Below are positions 35,905 to 44,200 of a stretch of 60,614 bases of DNA, piece by piece. The notes below the pieces were generated by a model. That model saw nothing but the letters and a program-made list of their open reading frames with translations. It had not been told where the DNA came from and made no database searches. Numbering within the stretch: the first letter of the stretch is position 1; each line of letters starts with the position of its first letter. Source of the stretch: Pseudomonadota bacterium. GTDB lineage: Bacteria; Pseudomonadota; Gammaproteobacteria; Burkholderiales; Burkholderiaceae_E. A program made the position numbers and the translations under genes. The stretch covers positions 1-60,614 of the forward strand of contig JAEWGX010000094.1 of assembly GCA_023388075.1 (NCBI GenBank), read 5' to 3'.

Positions 35905-37092
35905 ATGAAGAACGACAAGCACCGCTCCGCCCGCTGGCTGGCGGCGGGCATCGTTGCCGGCGCCTTCGCGGCCGCCCCCGTGTCCGCTCAGCAGCCCATC
36001 AAGATCGGCTTCATGGCGGAGCTGAGCGGGCCGCAGGGCGCGCTCGGGCAGGACCAGTACGACGCGCTGATGATGGTGATCGAGCGCAACGGCGGCAAGC
36101 TGGGCGGCGTCCCGGTCACCGTCGTCAAGGAGGACAGCCAGCTCAAGCCCGAGCTCGCGGTCCAGCTCGCCGACAAGCTGGTGGAGCGGGAGAAGGTGCA
36201 GATCGTCACCGGCATCACCTTCTCCAACATCATGATGGCGGTCAACAAGCGCATCACCGGTGCGGGCGTCTTCCTGATCGGCAGCAACGCCGGCCCCTCG
36301 CCCGTGGCCGGCGCTCAATGCAATCAGAACTACTTCTCCGTGTCGTGGCAGAACGATCAGCAGGCCGAAGTGGTCGGCAAGTTCGCGGTCGACAAGAAGT
36401 ACCAGCGCGTGGTCACCATCGCGCCCAACTACCAGGCGGGCCGGGATTTCGTGAGCGGCTTCAAGCGCTATTACGACAAGGCCCCGGTGCAGGAGCTCTG
36501 GCCCGCGCTGAGCACGCAGGACTTCTCCGCGGAGATCGCGCAGATCGCCGCGGCCCAGCCCGATGCGATCTTCACGTTCCTGCCGGGCGGCCTCGGCATC
36601 AACTTCATCAAGCAATGGGCGCAGTCCGGGCTCAAGGACAAGATCGCGCTGCTCTCGGCCTCCACCGCGGACGGCATCGGCCTGCCGGCCATGGGCGACG
36701 CAGCCACCGGCGTGATCGCCGGCGGCCACTGGGCGCCGGACTTCAAGAACGAGGCCAACCAGCAATTCGTCAAGGAGTTCGAGGCCAAGTTCAAGCGGAT
36801 CCCTTCGCAGTACGCGGCCCAGTCGTATGACGCCGCCCTGCTGCTGGACTCCGCCATCGCCAAGGTCAAGGGCAATGTCTCCGACAAGGATGCATTCCGC
36901 GCGGCCCTGAAGGCGGCCGACTTCAAGTCGATCCGCGGCGACTTCAAGTTCGGCAACAACAACTTCCCGATCCACGACCTGCATGTCTTCGAGGCGTACA
37001 AGGACGAGAAGGGCCGCATGAACCTGAAGACCATCGCCACGCCGCTCACGGACAGCGCCGACGCGTACCACGAGCAGTGCAAGATGAAATGA
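35905..37092 (+). CDS. Branched-chain-type ABC transporter substrate-binding protein
   Basis: 395 residues. The signal peptide ends PVSAQQ (about 29 residues). The mature protein is a type I periplasmic-binding fold of the LivK/aromatic-acid group: IKIGFMAELSGPQGALGQDQYDAL, YDAALLLDSAIAKVKG and the C-terminal NNNFPIHDLHVFEAYKDEKG. Relatives next to benzoate-CoA ligase genes bind benzoate-like acids, so that is the favoured ligand; the context is only suggestive. AAGGAGGAACCCAG gives a strong ribosome site. First gene of a five-gene importer operon. Confidence 0.9.
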   Translation: MKNDKHRSARWLAAGIVAGAFAAAPVSAQQPIKIGFMAELSGPQGALGQDQYDALMMVIERNGGKLGGVPVTVVKEDSQLKPELAVQLADKLVEREKVQIVTGITFSNIMMAVNKRITGAGVFLIGSNAGPSPVAGAQCNQNYFSVSWQNDQQAEVVGKFAVDKKYQRVVTIAPNYQAGRDFVSGFKRYYDKAPVQELWPALSTQDFSAEIAQIAAAQPDAIFTFLPGGLGINFIKQWAQSGLKDKIALLSASTADGIGLPAMGDAATGVIAGGHWAPDFKNEANQQFVKEFEAKFKRIPSQYAAQSYDAALLLDSAIAKVKGNVSDKDAFRAALKAADFKSIRGDFKFGNNNFPIHDLHVFEAYKDEKGRMNLKTIATPLTDSADAYHEQCKMK

Positions 37093-37093
37093 G

Positions 37094-37118
37094 GGCCGGG
37101 CAGGCCAACCGCCCGGCC
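37094..37118 (+). terminator. GC-rich stem-loop between binding-protein and permease genes
   Basis: GGCCGGGC (37094-37101) and GCCCGGCC (37111-37118) form an eight-base-pair stem with a nine-base loop directly after the stop. No T-run follows, so complete termination is unlikely. Such hairpins after the first gene of importer operons typically reduce read-through or protect the 5' message, giving more binding protein than permease. Confidence 0.45.
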
Positions 37119-37156
37119 TGCCTTGCCCGCCTGGCGGCCCCAGCCGATACCGCCTC

Positions 37157-38074
37157 GTGCTGACCGGGCTGCTCGTCACGCAGGCGCTGAACGGCCTGCA
37201 GCTGGGCGTCCTGCTGTTCCTGCTGGCCGCCGGACTCACGCTCGTCTTCGGCATCATGAACTTCGTGAACCTGGCCCATGGTTCGCTGTACATGATGGGC
37301 GCCTACTTCGCGGCGGTGGCGGTCGGCCGGACCGGCTCCTTCCTGCTGGGCGCGCTGATCGCCATCCCGGCCACCGCGCTGCTCGGCTTCGTGGTCGAGC
37401 AGCTTGCGCTGAAGGGGCTCTACCGGCGGGATCACCTTGACCAGGTGCTCGCAACCTTCGGGCTGATCCTCTTCTTCAACGAGCTGGTGCGCATGATCTG
37501 GGGCCCCTCGCCGGTCTACATGTCCATTCCGGACTGGCTCTCGGGAACGGTCAACCTCTTCGGGTACAACTACTCCGCCTACCGCTTCGCGATCATCGTC
37601 GTCGGACTGCTGGTCGCCGCCGGCCTCTACTGGCTGATCAACCGCACGCGCGTCGGCATGCTGATTCGGGCCGGATCCACCAACGCACCGATGGTGGCTG
37701 CGCTCGGCGTCAACATCAAGGCGTTGAACAGCCTGGTGTTCGCCGTCGGCGCGGCCCTGGCCGGCCTCGCCGGGCTCATGTCCGGTCCGATCCTCTCGGT
37801 GCAGCCCGGCATGGGTGACCCCATCCTCATCCTCACGCTGGTGGTGATCATCATCGGTGGCATCGGCTCGGTGCGCGGCGCCCTGCTCGGCGCGCTGCTG
37901 GTGGGCGTGGTCGACACCGTCGGCCGGACGTTCCTGCCGATCTGGCTCGGGGCCATCTTCGCGCCGACGATCGCGCAGGCCGCCGGTCCCGCCATCGCCT
38001 CGATGCTGATCTACCTGCTGATGGCGGCCGTGCTCGCCTTCAGGCCCCAGGGCCTCTTCCCCGCACGCGCCTGA
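37157..38074 (+). CDS. ABC transporter permease, LivH type
   Basis: 305 residues with about eight transmembrane helices. Family markers: GLQLGVLLFLLAAGLTLVFGIMNFVNLAHGSLYMMGAY near the start, GMLIRAGSTNAPMVAALGVN in the cytoplasmic coupling region, and the conserved GGIGSVRGALLGALLVG. The start is a GTG at 37157. First of the two permease subunits of the importer. Confidence 0.92.
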   Translation: MLTGLLVTQALNGLQLGVLLFLLAAGLTLVFGIMNFVNLAHGSLYMMGAYFAAVAVGRTGSFLLGALIAIPATALLGFVVEQLALKGLYRRDHLDQVLATFGLILFFNELVRMIWGPSPVYMSIPDWLSGTVNLFGYNYSAYRFAIIVVGLLVAAGLYWLINRTRVGMLIRAGSTNAPMVAALGVNIKALNSLVFAVGAALAGLAGLMSGPILSVQPGMGDPILILTLVVIIIGGIGSVRGALLGALLVGVVDTVGRTFLPIWLGAIFAPTIAQAAGPAIASMLIYLLMAAVLAFRPQGLFPARA

Positions 38075-38117
38075 GGCGCGCGCCGACCGAGCCGATCCCG
38101 GAACCGTCGAGGCCAGC

Positions 38118-39113
38118 TTGCTCTTCCCCGATAAAGTCGACCTGAAGGCGCCCCACACCTGGGTCGTGGTCGCGGTGCTCGCGATCCTCGCGCTGGTGCC
38201 GGTCTACGCGGCGGCCACGGGACAGTCGTACTACCTCACGCTGGTGTCGCGGATGATGATCTACGCGATCGCGGCGACCTCGCTCAACCTGCTGGTCGGC
38301 TACACCGGCCTGGTGAGCCTGGGACACGCGCTGTTCCTGGGAATCGGCGCGTATTGCGTCGGCATCCCGGCGCTGAAGGGAGTGGAAAGCGGCTGGCTGC
38401 AGCTGCTGATGGTCGTGACGGCCAGCGGCCTGGTGGGCGCCCTCACCGGGGTGGTGGTCCTGCGCACGCGCGGCATGGCCTTCATCATGATCACCCTCGC
38501 CTTCGCGCAGATGTTCTACTACCTCGGGGTGTCGCTGAAGGAGTACGGGGGCGACGACGGAATGTCGCTGCCGGGCAGGTCCGTCCTCGCGCCACTCGAT
38601 CTCGAATCCGACCGGCAGCTCTACTACCTCACCTTCGGCATCCTGGTGGCGAGCCTCTACCTGAGCTGGCGCCTCGTCCACTCCCGCTTCGGCTACGTGC
38701 TTCGCGGCATCCATTCCAACGAACGGCGCATGCGCGCGCTCGGCTTCGCCACCACCCGCTACAAGCTGGCCATCTACGTGGTGGCGGGCATCGTGACCGG
38801 GATCGCCGGCTTCCTCATGGCCAACCTCACCAACTACGTCTCGCCTTCGATCAGCGCATGGACGGTCTCGGGCGAGCTGGTCGTGATGGTGATCCTGGGC
38901 GGCCTCGGCACCGTCTTTGGCGGCACGCTCGGCGCACTCGCCCTGCTGCTGATCGAGGACGTCCTGAGCGGCATCACCGAGCACTGGATGGCGATCCTGG
39001 GCCTCTTCATCGTGGGGATCGTGCTGGTGGCCAAGAACGGCATCTACGGCTCCCTGCGCCAATGGTCGGTGAGCCGCGACCGGCGTCGCCGGCGTGCGAG
39101 GACGAGCCCTTGA
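38118..39113 (+). CDS. ABC transporter permease, LivM type
   Basis: 331 residues and eight to nine helices, starting at TTG 38118. It has the LivM signatures LNLLVGYTGLVSLGHALFLGIGAY, RGMAFIMITLAFAQM, VLRGIHSNERRMRALG and GGLGTVFGGTLGALALLL. The stop overlaps the start of the next ATPase gene. A basic tail (RDRRRRRAR) ends the protein. Confidence 0.92.
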   Translation: MLFPDKVDLKAPHTWVVVAVLAILALVPVYAAATGQSYYLTLVSRMMIYAIAATSLNLLVGYTGLVSLGHALFLGIGAYCVGIPALKGVESGWLQLLMVVTASGLVGALTGVVVLRTRGMAFIMITLAFAQMFYYLGVSLKEYGGDDGMSLPGRSVLAPLDLESDRQLYYLTFGILVASLYLSWRLVHSRFGYVLRGIHSNERRMRALGFATTRYKLAIYVVAGIVTGIAGFLMANLTNYVSPSISAWTVSGELVVMVILGGLGTVFGGTLGALALLLIEDVLSGITEHWMAILGLFIVGIVLVAKNGIYGSLRQWSVSRDRRRRRARTSP

Positions 39114-39865
39114 CCGCCACGCCGATCCTTCGCACCGACGGGCTGGTCAAGCGGTTCGGCGGGCTCCTCGCGACGGACCATGTCGACATCGACGTGGTGC
39201 CCGGCGAGGTGCATGCGCTCATCGGACCGAACGGTGCCGGCAAGACCACCCTGATCACGCTGCTGAGCGGGGAGATGCGGCCGGACGCCGGCAGCATCAT
39301 GCTCGACGGCCGGCTGGTAACCCGACTGGACGTGGCCGGCCGCGCCCGCGCGGGACTGGGCCGCTCCTACCAGATCACCCAGGTCCTGATGGAGTTCACG
39401 GCGCTGGACAACGTGCTGGTCAGCATCCTCGCGCGCAGCCGCGAGACCGGCGCCTGGGCACCGTTGCGCGCGGCCGCCCGGCATGTCGAGGCGGCGCTGC
39501 ACTACCTCCACCAGGTGGGGCTCGGCGAGAGCGCCGAAGTGCCGGTCACCGAGATGGCGCACGGCGAACGACGCCAACTCGAGCTCGCGATGGCGCTTGC
39601 CCTCGAGCCCAAGGTGCTGCTGCTCGACGAGCCGCTCGCCGGCGTGAGCAAGGCGGAATCCGAGACCATCGTCGGCCTGCTTTCCGGCCTGCGGTCGCGC
39701 TATCCGATGCTGCTGGTCGAGCATGACATGGACGCGGTGTTCGCGCTGGCCGACCGCATCAGCGTGCTGGTCTACGGCAAGGTCGTCGCCACCGGAACAC
39801 CCCAGGCGATCCGCGCCGACGCGTCGGTGCGGGCGGCCTACCTCGGCGACGAGGAGGTGCAATGA
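39110..39865 (+). CDS. ABC transporter ATP-binding protein, LivG type
   Basis: 251 residues from the TTG at 39110, which overlaps the permease stop (TTGA). Walker A is GPNGAGKTT (39-47), the signature MAHGERRQLE is the LivG variant of LSGGQ, and Walker B is VLLLDEPLAGV. The C-terminal VLVYGKVVATGTPQAI is standard. The TTG start is rare but is the only one that keeps the beta-strand before the Walker motif. Confidence 0.92.
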   Translation: MTATPILRTDGLVKRFGGLLATDHVDIDVVPGEVHALIGPNGAGKTTLITLLSGEMRPDAGSIMLDGRLVTRLDVAGRARAGLGRSYQITQVLMEFTALDNVLVSILARSRETGAWAPLRAAARHVEAALHYLHQVGLGESAEVPVTEMAHGERRQLELAMALALEPKVLLLDEPLAGVSKAESETIVGLLSGLRSRYPMLLVEHDMDAVFALADRISVLVYGKVVATGTPQAIRADASVRAAYLGDEEVQ

Positions 39866-40614
39866 CGAGCACCGCCGCGTCCGGGGCTGCCACGGCCGGC
39901 ACGGCGACCCCGCTGCTGGCGGTCGAAGGCCTCGCGGCGGGCTACGGCCCGAGCCAGGTGCTCTTCGGGATCGGCTTCCATGTCGGCCCCGGCGAGGTGG
40001 TCACGCTGCTCGGCCGCAACGGCATGGGCAAGTCCACCACCATCAAGTGCCTGAGCGGAATGCATCGCGCGAGCGGCGGTTCCATCACCCTGGCCGGGGA
40101 GCGCATCGAGAAGCTACCCTCCTACCGCATCGCGCAGCGCGGCATCGGCCTCGTGCCGGAGGGCCGCCAGGTATTCCCCGCCCTCACCGTGCGGGAGAAC
40201 CTGGTTGCCACCGCCTCCCGGCGCAATGCAGGCGCCCGCCCCTGGACCCTCGAGCGCGTCCACGAGCTGTTCCCGCGCCTGCACGAGCGCAGCCGCCAGG
40301 TCGCCGGCCAGCTCTCCGGCGGGGAGCAGCAGATGCTCGCCATCGGGCGCGCGCTCATGACCAACCCGCGACTGCTCGTGCTGGACGAGGCGACCGAGGG
40401 CCTCGCCCCGCTCATCCGGCTGGAGATCTGGCGCTGCCTGGACATGCTCAAGGGCGAAGGCATGTCGATGATCGTGGTGGACAAGAACCTCAAGTCGCTG
40501 CTGCCGCTCGCCAACCGCCACTACATCGTCGAGAAGGGGCGGATCGTCTGGAGCGGGGACAGCACCGCGCTCGCCGCCGATCGCAAGGTGCACGAGCGCT
40601 ATCTCGGAGTCTGA
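39862..40614 (+). CDS. ABC transporter ATP-binding protein, LivF type
   Basis: 250 residues, overlapping livG by ATGA. Walker A GRNGMGKST (51-59), signature LSGGEQQML, Walker B LLVLDEATEGL. LivF proteins complete the heterodimeric ATPase. The N-terminus has about 18 extra Ala/Thr residues. It converges on the acetyltransferase gene 19 bases away. Confidence 0.93.
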   Translation: MTSTAASGAATAGTATPLLAVEGLAAGYGPSQVLFGIGFHVGPGEVVTLLGRNGMGKSTTIKCLSGMHRASGGSITLAGERIEKLPSYRIAQRGIGLVPEGRQVFPALTVRENLVATASRRNAGARPWTLERVHELFPRLHERSRQVAGQLSGGEQQMLAIGRALMTNPRLLVLDEATEGLAPLIRLEIWRCLDMLKGEGMSMIVVDKNLKSLLPLANRHYIVEKGRIVWSGDSTALAADRKVHERYLGV

Positions 40615-40633
40615 AGCCGGCGGTCGAGCGCGC

Positions 40634-41128
40634 TCAGGGCTTGCCGTCGCGCGAAGCCGCCGGACGGACCGGGATGTCGAAGTGCAGGACGTCCTCGCGC
40701 CGGCCGAGCCGGGTGTACAGCGCGATGGCCGGATCGTCGCCGTGGTCGGCCTGCACGAAGATGACCCAGGCGCCGCGTTCGGTCGCGATCCTGCCGAGCT
40801 CCGCGATCAGCGCGGTCGCTATACCCCGGCGACGATGCGACGCGGCGACGGCGAGATCGTAGAGGTAGATCTCGCTGCGCTCCTGCTCGTACTTGCGCAG
40901 CTCGTAGGCCACGAGGCCGCCCACGACATTCCCGCCGGCGAGCGCGGCGACCGCGATGAAGTTGTCGCCGGCCAGCAGGCGTCGAAGATAACTGGCACTC
41001 GGCCTCGCGGCGGAGTGGACCTGTTGCTCTCCGAAAGCCTCGCCGAACATCGAGGACATCGCTTCCATCAGCGCGACGTCGTCCGCGCCGAGGCGTCGCG
41101 CCACGGCATTCGCGCCGGCGTCGGTCAT
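40634..41128 (-). CDS. GNAT acetyltransferase similar to AAC(3)-I
   Basis: 164 residues. A GNAT domain with the phrases MSSMFGEAFGEQ, SYLRRLLAGDNFIAVAAL, GGLVAYELRKYEQERSEIYLYDLAV, the acetyl-CoA loop SHRRRGIATALI and FVQADHGDDPAIALYTRLG. These match the aminoglycoside 3-N-acetyltransferase AAC(3)-I group. Chromosomal members outside integrons may have other amines as natural substrates, so resistance is not shown. It is not accompanied by an integrase or attC-like site. Confidence 0.85.
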   Translation of the reverse strand: MTDAGANAVARRLGADDVALMEAMSSMFGEAFGEQQVHSAARPSASYLRRLLAGDNFIAVAALAGGNVVGGLVAYELRKYEQERSEIYLYDLAVAASHRRRGIATALIAELGRIATERGAWVIFVQADHGDDPAIALYTRLGRREDVLHFDIPVRPAASRDGKP

Positions 41129-41144
41129 CGCTGCCGGCCGCGCT

Positions 41145-41481
41145 TCAGACGACCAGCACCGCGTCGCCGAACGCGGCCGTCTCGGCCGGCGTGCCGACGC
41201 TCGCCAGCGGCCCGAGCTCCGCTGCCAGGCCGCGAAGCCGGTTGGGATGCCGGGAGGAGAGCATGACGCGGTGACCGGCGCGAGTCCACAACCGGGCAAG
41301 CGTTCCACCGATGTTGCCGGCACCGATGATCCCGATGGAGACCGTCCCGGACGGCGCCTGCGCGCGGATCGGTGCGGCCGCGGCTGCGCGGCAGCGCAAG
41401 GGCGAGAAGCAGCCTGCGGCGCGCAGCGGTCGGCGCATTCCGATGGCTGGATTTCCCTGGAAGACATCGCATGGCGCGCAT
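41145..41481 (-). pseudogene. Remnant of an exported NADPH/F420-reductase-like Rossmann protein
   Basis: About 64 residues of an NADP-binding domain (SIGIIGAGNIGGTLARLWTRAGH, VMLSSRHPNRLRGL) end in a premature TGA at 41145, just 17 bases before the acetyltransferase start; the normal ~100-130 further residues are missing. The signal peptide is split: the hydrophobic part (ARRRLLLALALP) is in one frame and the following AAAAAPIRAQA in the next, so a one-base shift near 41385 is likely. Confidence 0.55.
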
Positions 41482-41585
41482 CGCTCCTGCGGCGGACGCC
41501 CCATGATAAAGTCGACGACGATGCTCTCGCCATCGTCAACCTTGATCGGTGCGCGGGGAGCGATCGCCAAGAATCGGAGTCGCGT

Positions 41586-41657
41586 ATGAGCGCGAGCAAG
41601 CCTGCGTCGGTCGCCGCGCTGGTCGAAGCGATCGTCGCGTTCTCGCGGCTTGCATGA
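41586..41657 (+). CDS. Possible 23-residue upstream peptide coupled to GrpB gene
   Basis: A short frame MSASKPASVAALVEAIVAFSRLA ends in TGA, which overlaps the grpB-family ATG as ATGA. It has an amphipathic, Ala/Val-rich helix. It could be a leader peptide or a remnant of a longer gene; there is no obvious ribosome site. The support is the precise overlap only. Confidence 0.3.
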   Translation: MSASKPASVAALVEAIVAFSRLA

Positions 41658-42169
41658 GCATCGAGATCGTTCCGTGGGATCCGGACTGGCCGCGCCGCTT
41701 CGCGGCGGAGCGCGATGCGGTTGCGGCGGCGCTGCGGCCCTGGATCGTCGGCGGGATCGAGCACATCGGGAGCACCGCCGTGCCGGGCCTTGCGGCGAAA
41801 CCAGTCATCGACATCATGGTCCCCGTCGCGTCGCTCGAGGCGTCTGCCCACGCGCTTGCGGCCGCCGCGACGATCGGCTATCTGCACGATCCCTACAAGG
41901 CCGAGGTGATGCACTGGCTCTGCAAGCCGTCGCCCACCGTTCGCACGCATCACCTGCACCTCGTGCCCCACCACAGCCGCCTCTGGCACGAGCGGCTCGC
42001 ATTCCGGGACGCGCTGCGGAGTGACAGCAGGTTGCGGTCGGAGTACGCTGCGCTCAAGCAGCACCTGGCAGCGCAGGTCGGTCACGACCGCGAGGCGTAT
42101 ACCGATGGCAAGACCGGATTCATCGAGCGGGTGCTCGCGGGCCACCTCGAAGGGAGATCGAGGCCATGA
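41654..42169 (+). CDS. GrpB family protein (UPF0157)
   Basis: 171 residues. A nucleotidyltransferase-like fold with the GrpB/UPF0157 features EIVPWDPDWPRRFAAERDAV, IEHIGSTAVPGLAAKPVIDIMV and the HHLHLVP, FRDALRSD and YAALKQHLA segments. The biochemical role of the family is unclear. It overlaps flanking short ORFs by ATGA at both ends, so it sits within a coupled set of genes leading to VOC and DHFR-like proteins. Confidence 0.87.
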   Translation: MSIEIVPWDPDWPRRFAAERDAVAAALRPWIVGGIEHIGSTAVPGLAAKPVIDIMVPVASLEASAHALAAAATIGYLHDPYKAEVMHWLCKPSPTVRTHHLHLVPHHSRLWHERLAFRDALRSDSRLRSEYAALKQHLAAQVGHDREAYTDGKTGFIERVLAGHLEGRSRP

Positions 42170-42285
42170 GCGAAGCCAATCACCTGACCACTCGCCAACG
42201 CATCGTCCCGGGCTGCCTGGTGATCGCCGTGACGATCGCCATCGGCTCGGCGCCGGCGGCCACGAACCTGGGTGAGCCGGCATGA
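42166..42285 (+). CDS. 39-residue ORF linking the GrpB and VOC genes
   Basis: ATG 42166 overlaps the stop of the GrpB gene and its own TGA (42283-42285) overlaps the VOC ATG, both as ATGA. The product, MSEANHLTTRQRIV..., has a hydrophobic stretch (CLVIAVTIAIGSAPAA) that could be a membrane segment or signal peptide. GAGATCGAGG gives a fair ribosome site. It was too short for routine gene calling. It could be a real microprotein, or the remnant of a gene whose middle was deleted while coupling was kept. Confidence 0.5.
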   Translation: MSEANHLTTRQRIVPGCLVIAVTIAIGSAPAATNLGEPA

Positions 42286-42701
42286 AGCCGCGAGTTTCGC
42301 TGATCACCCTTGGCGTGGACGATCTCGACCGCGCGGTCGCCTTCTATTCCGAAGGCCTTGGCTTCAAGACCGACGGGGTGGTGGGTCGCGAGTTCGAGCA
42401 CGGTGCCGTCGCCTTCTTCGACCTGGAGGGCGGCCTGCGGCTCGGGCTGTGGCCGCGGGCGAGCCTCGCCCACGATTCGGGACTGGCGCAGCAGCCTCCC
42501 GGCTCGGTGGATTTCAGCCTGGCGCACAACGTCGCCTCGCGCGAGGAAGTCCGCGCGGTGATGGCGCAGGCCGAAGCCGCCGGGGCGCGCATCGTCAAGC
42601 CGGCCGCCGACACCTTCTGGGGCGGCTACGCGGGCTACTTCCGGGACCCGGACCACCATCTTTGGGAGGTGGCATGGAACCCGGCCTGGGAATCGGGGTA
42701 G
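42282..42701 (+). CDS. VOC family (glyoxalase/bleomycin resistance fold) protein
   Basis: 139 residues with paired beta-alpha-beta-beta-beta units: RVSLITLGVDDLDRAVAFYSEGLGF at the start and YAGYFRDPDHHLWEVAWNP at the end, the latter holding the metal-ligand His/Glu positions. This subtype (DLDRAVAFYSEGLGFK) includes many uncharacterised VOC proteins. Coupled by ATGA to the short ORF upstream and 4 bases from the DHFR-like gene. Confidence 0.88.
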   Translation: MKPRVSLITLGVDDLDRAVAFYSEGLGFKTDGVVGREFEHGAVAFFDLEGGLRLGLWPRASLAHDSGLAQQPPGSVDFSLAHNVASREEVRAVMAQAEAAGARIVKPAADTFWGGYAGYFRDPDHHLWEVAWNPAWESG

Positions 42702-42705
42702 ACGC

Positions 42706-43347
42706 GTGTCACGACTGCGCCTGAGGATTTCGATGTCGCTCGACGGCTTCGTCGCCGGGCCGAACCAGAGCGTGAAGGAACCGCTCGGGGTGGGCGGCGA
42801 GCCGCTGCACGAGTGGGCCTTCCCGCTTGCGGCCTTTCGCCGGATCCATGGCATGGAGGGCGGCGAGACCAACGCCAGCAGCGCCGTGATGGAGGCGTCC
42901 TTCGCCGGCATCGGCGCGACCATCATGGGCCGGAACATGTTCGGCGGCCATCCGGGCCGGTGGGATCCGGAGAAGCCATGGCAAGGCTGGTGGGGCGACG
43001 ATCCGCCGTTCCACCACCCGGTGTTCGTGCTGACGCATCATCCACGCGAACCGCTCGTCCTGGCCGGCGGCAACTCGTTCACGTTCGTGACCGACGGCAT
43101 CGAATCGGCGCTGCGCCAGGCGCGCGAGGCGGCCGGTGGCGATGATGTCGCGCTCGCGGGCGGGGCCCGGGTGGCCGCGCAGTACCTGGCCGCGGGCCTG
43201 GTCGACGAAATGCTGGTCAGCCTGGTGCCGATCCTCCTGGGCAGCGGCGCGCGGCTGTTCGACGGCGCCGGCACCGACCTGCACGGGCTCGCGCCGACAC
43301 GAACCGTGCCGGCGCCCGGCGTCACCCACCTGATCTTCACGCGGTAG
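42706..43347 (+). CDS. Dihydrofolate-reductase/RibD-C family protein
   Basis: 213 residues, start GTG 42706. It matches the RibD C-terminal/DHFR-like fold: RISMSLDGFVAGPNQS at the N-terminus, IMGRNMFGG, WWGDDPPFHHPVFVLTHHPREPL, DVALAGGARVAAQYLAAGLVDEMLVSLVPILLGSGARLFDG. These NADPH-binding proteins are common in small resistance/stress operons; the substrate is unknown. It is last in the coupled series and convergent with the aldolase gene. Confidence 0.9.
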   Translation: MSRLRLRISMSLDGFVAGPNQSVKEPLGVGGEPLHEWAFPLAAFRRIHGMEGGETNASSAVMEASFAGIGATIMGRNMFGGHPGRWDPEKPWQGWWGDDPPFHHPVFVLTHHPREPLVLAGGNSFTFVTDGIESALRQAREAAGGDDVALAGGARVAAQYLAAGLVDEMLVSLVPILLGSGARLFDGAGTDLHGLAPTRTVPAPGVTHLIFTR

Positions 43348-43369
43348 CGACGGGGGCGCGGCACCCTGG

Positions 43370-44167
43370 CTAGGGCGGCGCTTCCCGGACGCGCCGGCAG
43401 GCCGCGGCGCCGCCGGCCACCATGAAGCCGATGTCGGTCCCGAGCGAAAGGTAGCGGGCGCCCTTCGTGACCAGCTGCGACATGAGGTCCGGCCGCGCGG
43501 CCAACCCGCCGATGCCGGCGTGCTTGCCGGCGGCCCGGCAGGCTTCGATCACCTGGTCGAACGCCCGGCCGAGCGCCGGATGATCGAGATCTCCCGCGCA
43601 ACCGAGGTCGGCACCGAGATCGCCGGCGCCGACCAGCAGAAGGTCGATGCCGTCGGTCGCGGCGATCTCCTGTGCGCGCTCGAGGCCGGCCCGGCTCTCG
43701 ATCATCGCAACCACCATCGTCTCGCCGTCGACCGCGGCATGCGCAGCGGCAGTCGCGCCGGCCGCATCGCGCGGCTTGCCGTAGCCGAGCTGCGGCAGCG
43801 TGCTGGAGGTGGAACGCCCGCCGCGCGGCGGATACCGGCAGCAGGCGACCAGGTGCGCGGCGTCGGCGGCCGACGCCACATGAGGGGCCACGATGCCCAT
43901 GGCGCCACCGTCGAGGAGGCGCGTGATGAGCCCGCCGTCGATACCGGGCACGCGGACCAGCGGCGTCACGCCGGCCGCCTGCGCGCAATGGCAGAGCAGC
44001 GAGACCGTCTCCAGCCCGAGCGGACTGTGCTCCAGGTCGATGTAGACCGCATCGAACCCGGCGGCGCGCGCGATCCCGCCGAGCTCGGGTCCGCGCGACA
44101 TGCGCACGATCATGGAGGTCGCGACCTCACCCGCGGCGAGCTTGCGCTTGAGGTGGTTGATCCACAT
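43370..44167 (-). CDS. HpcH/HpaI family class II aldolase
   Basis: 265 residues. A TIM-barrel aldolase that cleaves 2-keto-3-deoxy or related 4-hydroxy-2-keto acids with a divalent metal. Motifs: FDAVYIDLEHSPLGLE (His), ACCRYPPRGGRS (Arg), VVAMIESRAGLE (metal Glu) and LLLVGAGDLGADLG (metal Asp). A TTG at 44200 is in frame, but ATG 44167 has GGAGG five bases upstream, so I use it. First in the catabolic set downstream of a Bug protein and lactonase on the same strand. Confidence 0.88.
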   Translation of the reverse strand: MWINHLKRKLAAGEVATSMIVRMSRGPELGGIARAAGFDAVYIDLEHSPLGLETVSLLCHCAQAAGVTPLVRVPGIDGGLITRLLDGGAMGIVAPHVASAADAAHLVACCRYPPRGGRSTSSTLPQLGYGKPRDAAGATAAAHAAVDGETMVVAMIESRAGLERAQEIAATDGIDLLLVGAGDLGADLGCAGDLDHPALGRAFDQVIEACRAAGKHAGIGGLAARPDLMSQLVTKGARYLSLGTDIGFMVAGGAAACRRVREAPP

Positions 44168-44200
44168 GCCGGCCTCCGGGCGCTCGCCGCCTGCGCTCAA

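Noticed and set aside
40634..41128. AAC(3)-I-like gene, considered as an acquired integron cassette.
   Set aside because: No integrase, attC-like hairpin or compositional shift is seen; it looks chromosomal.
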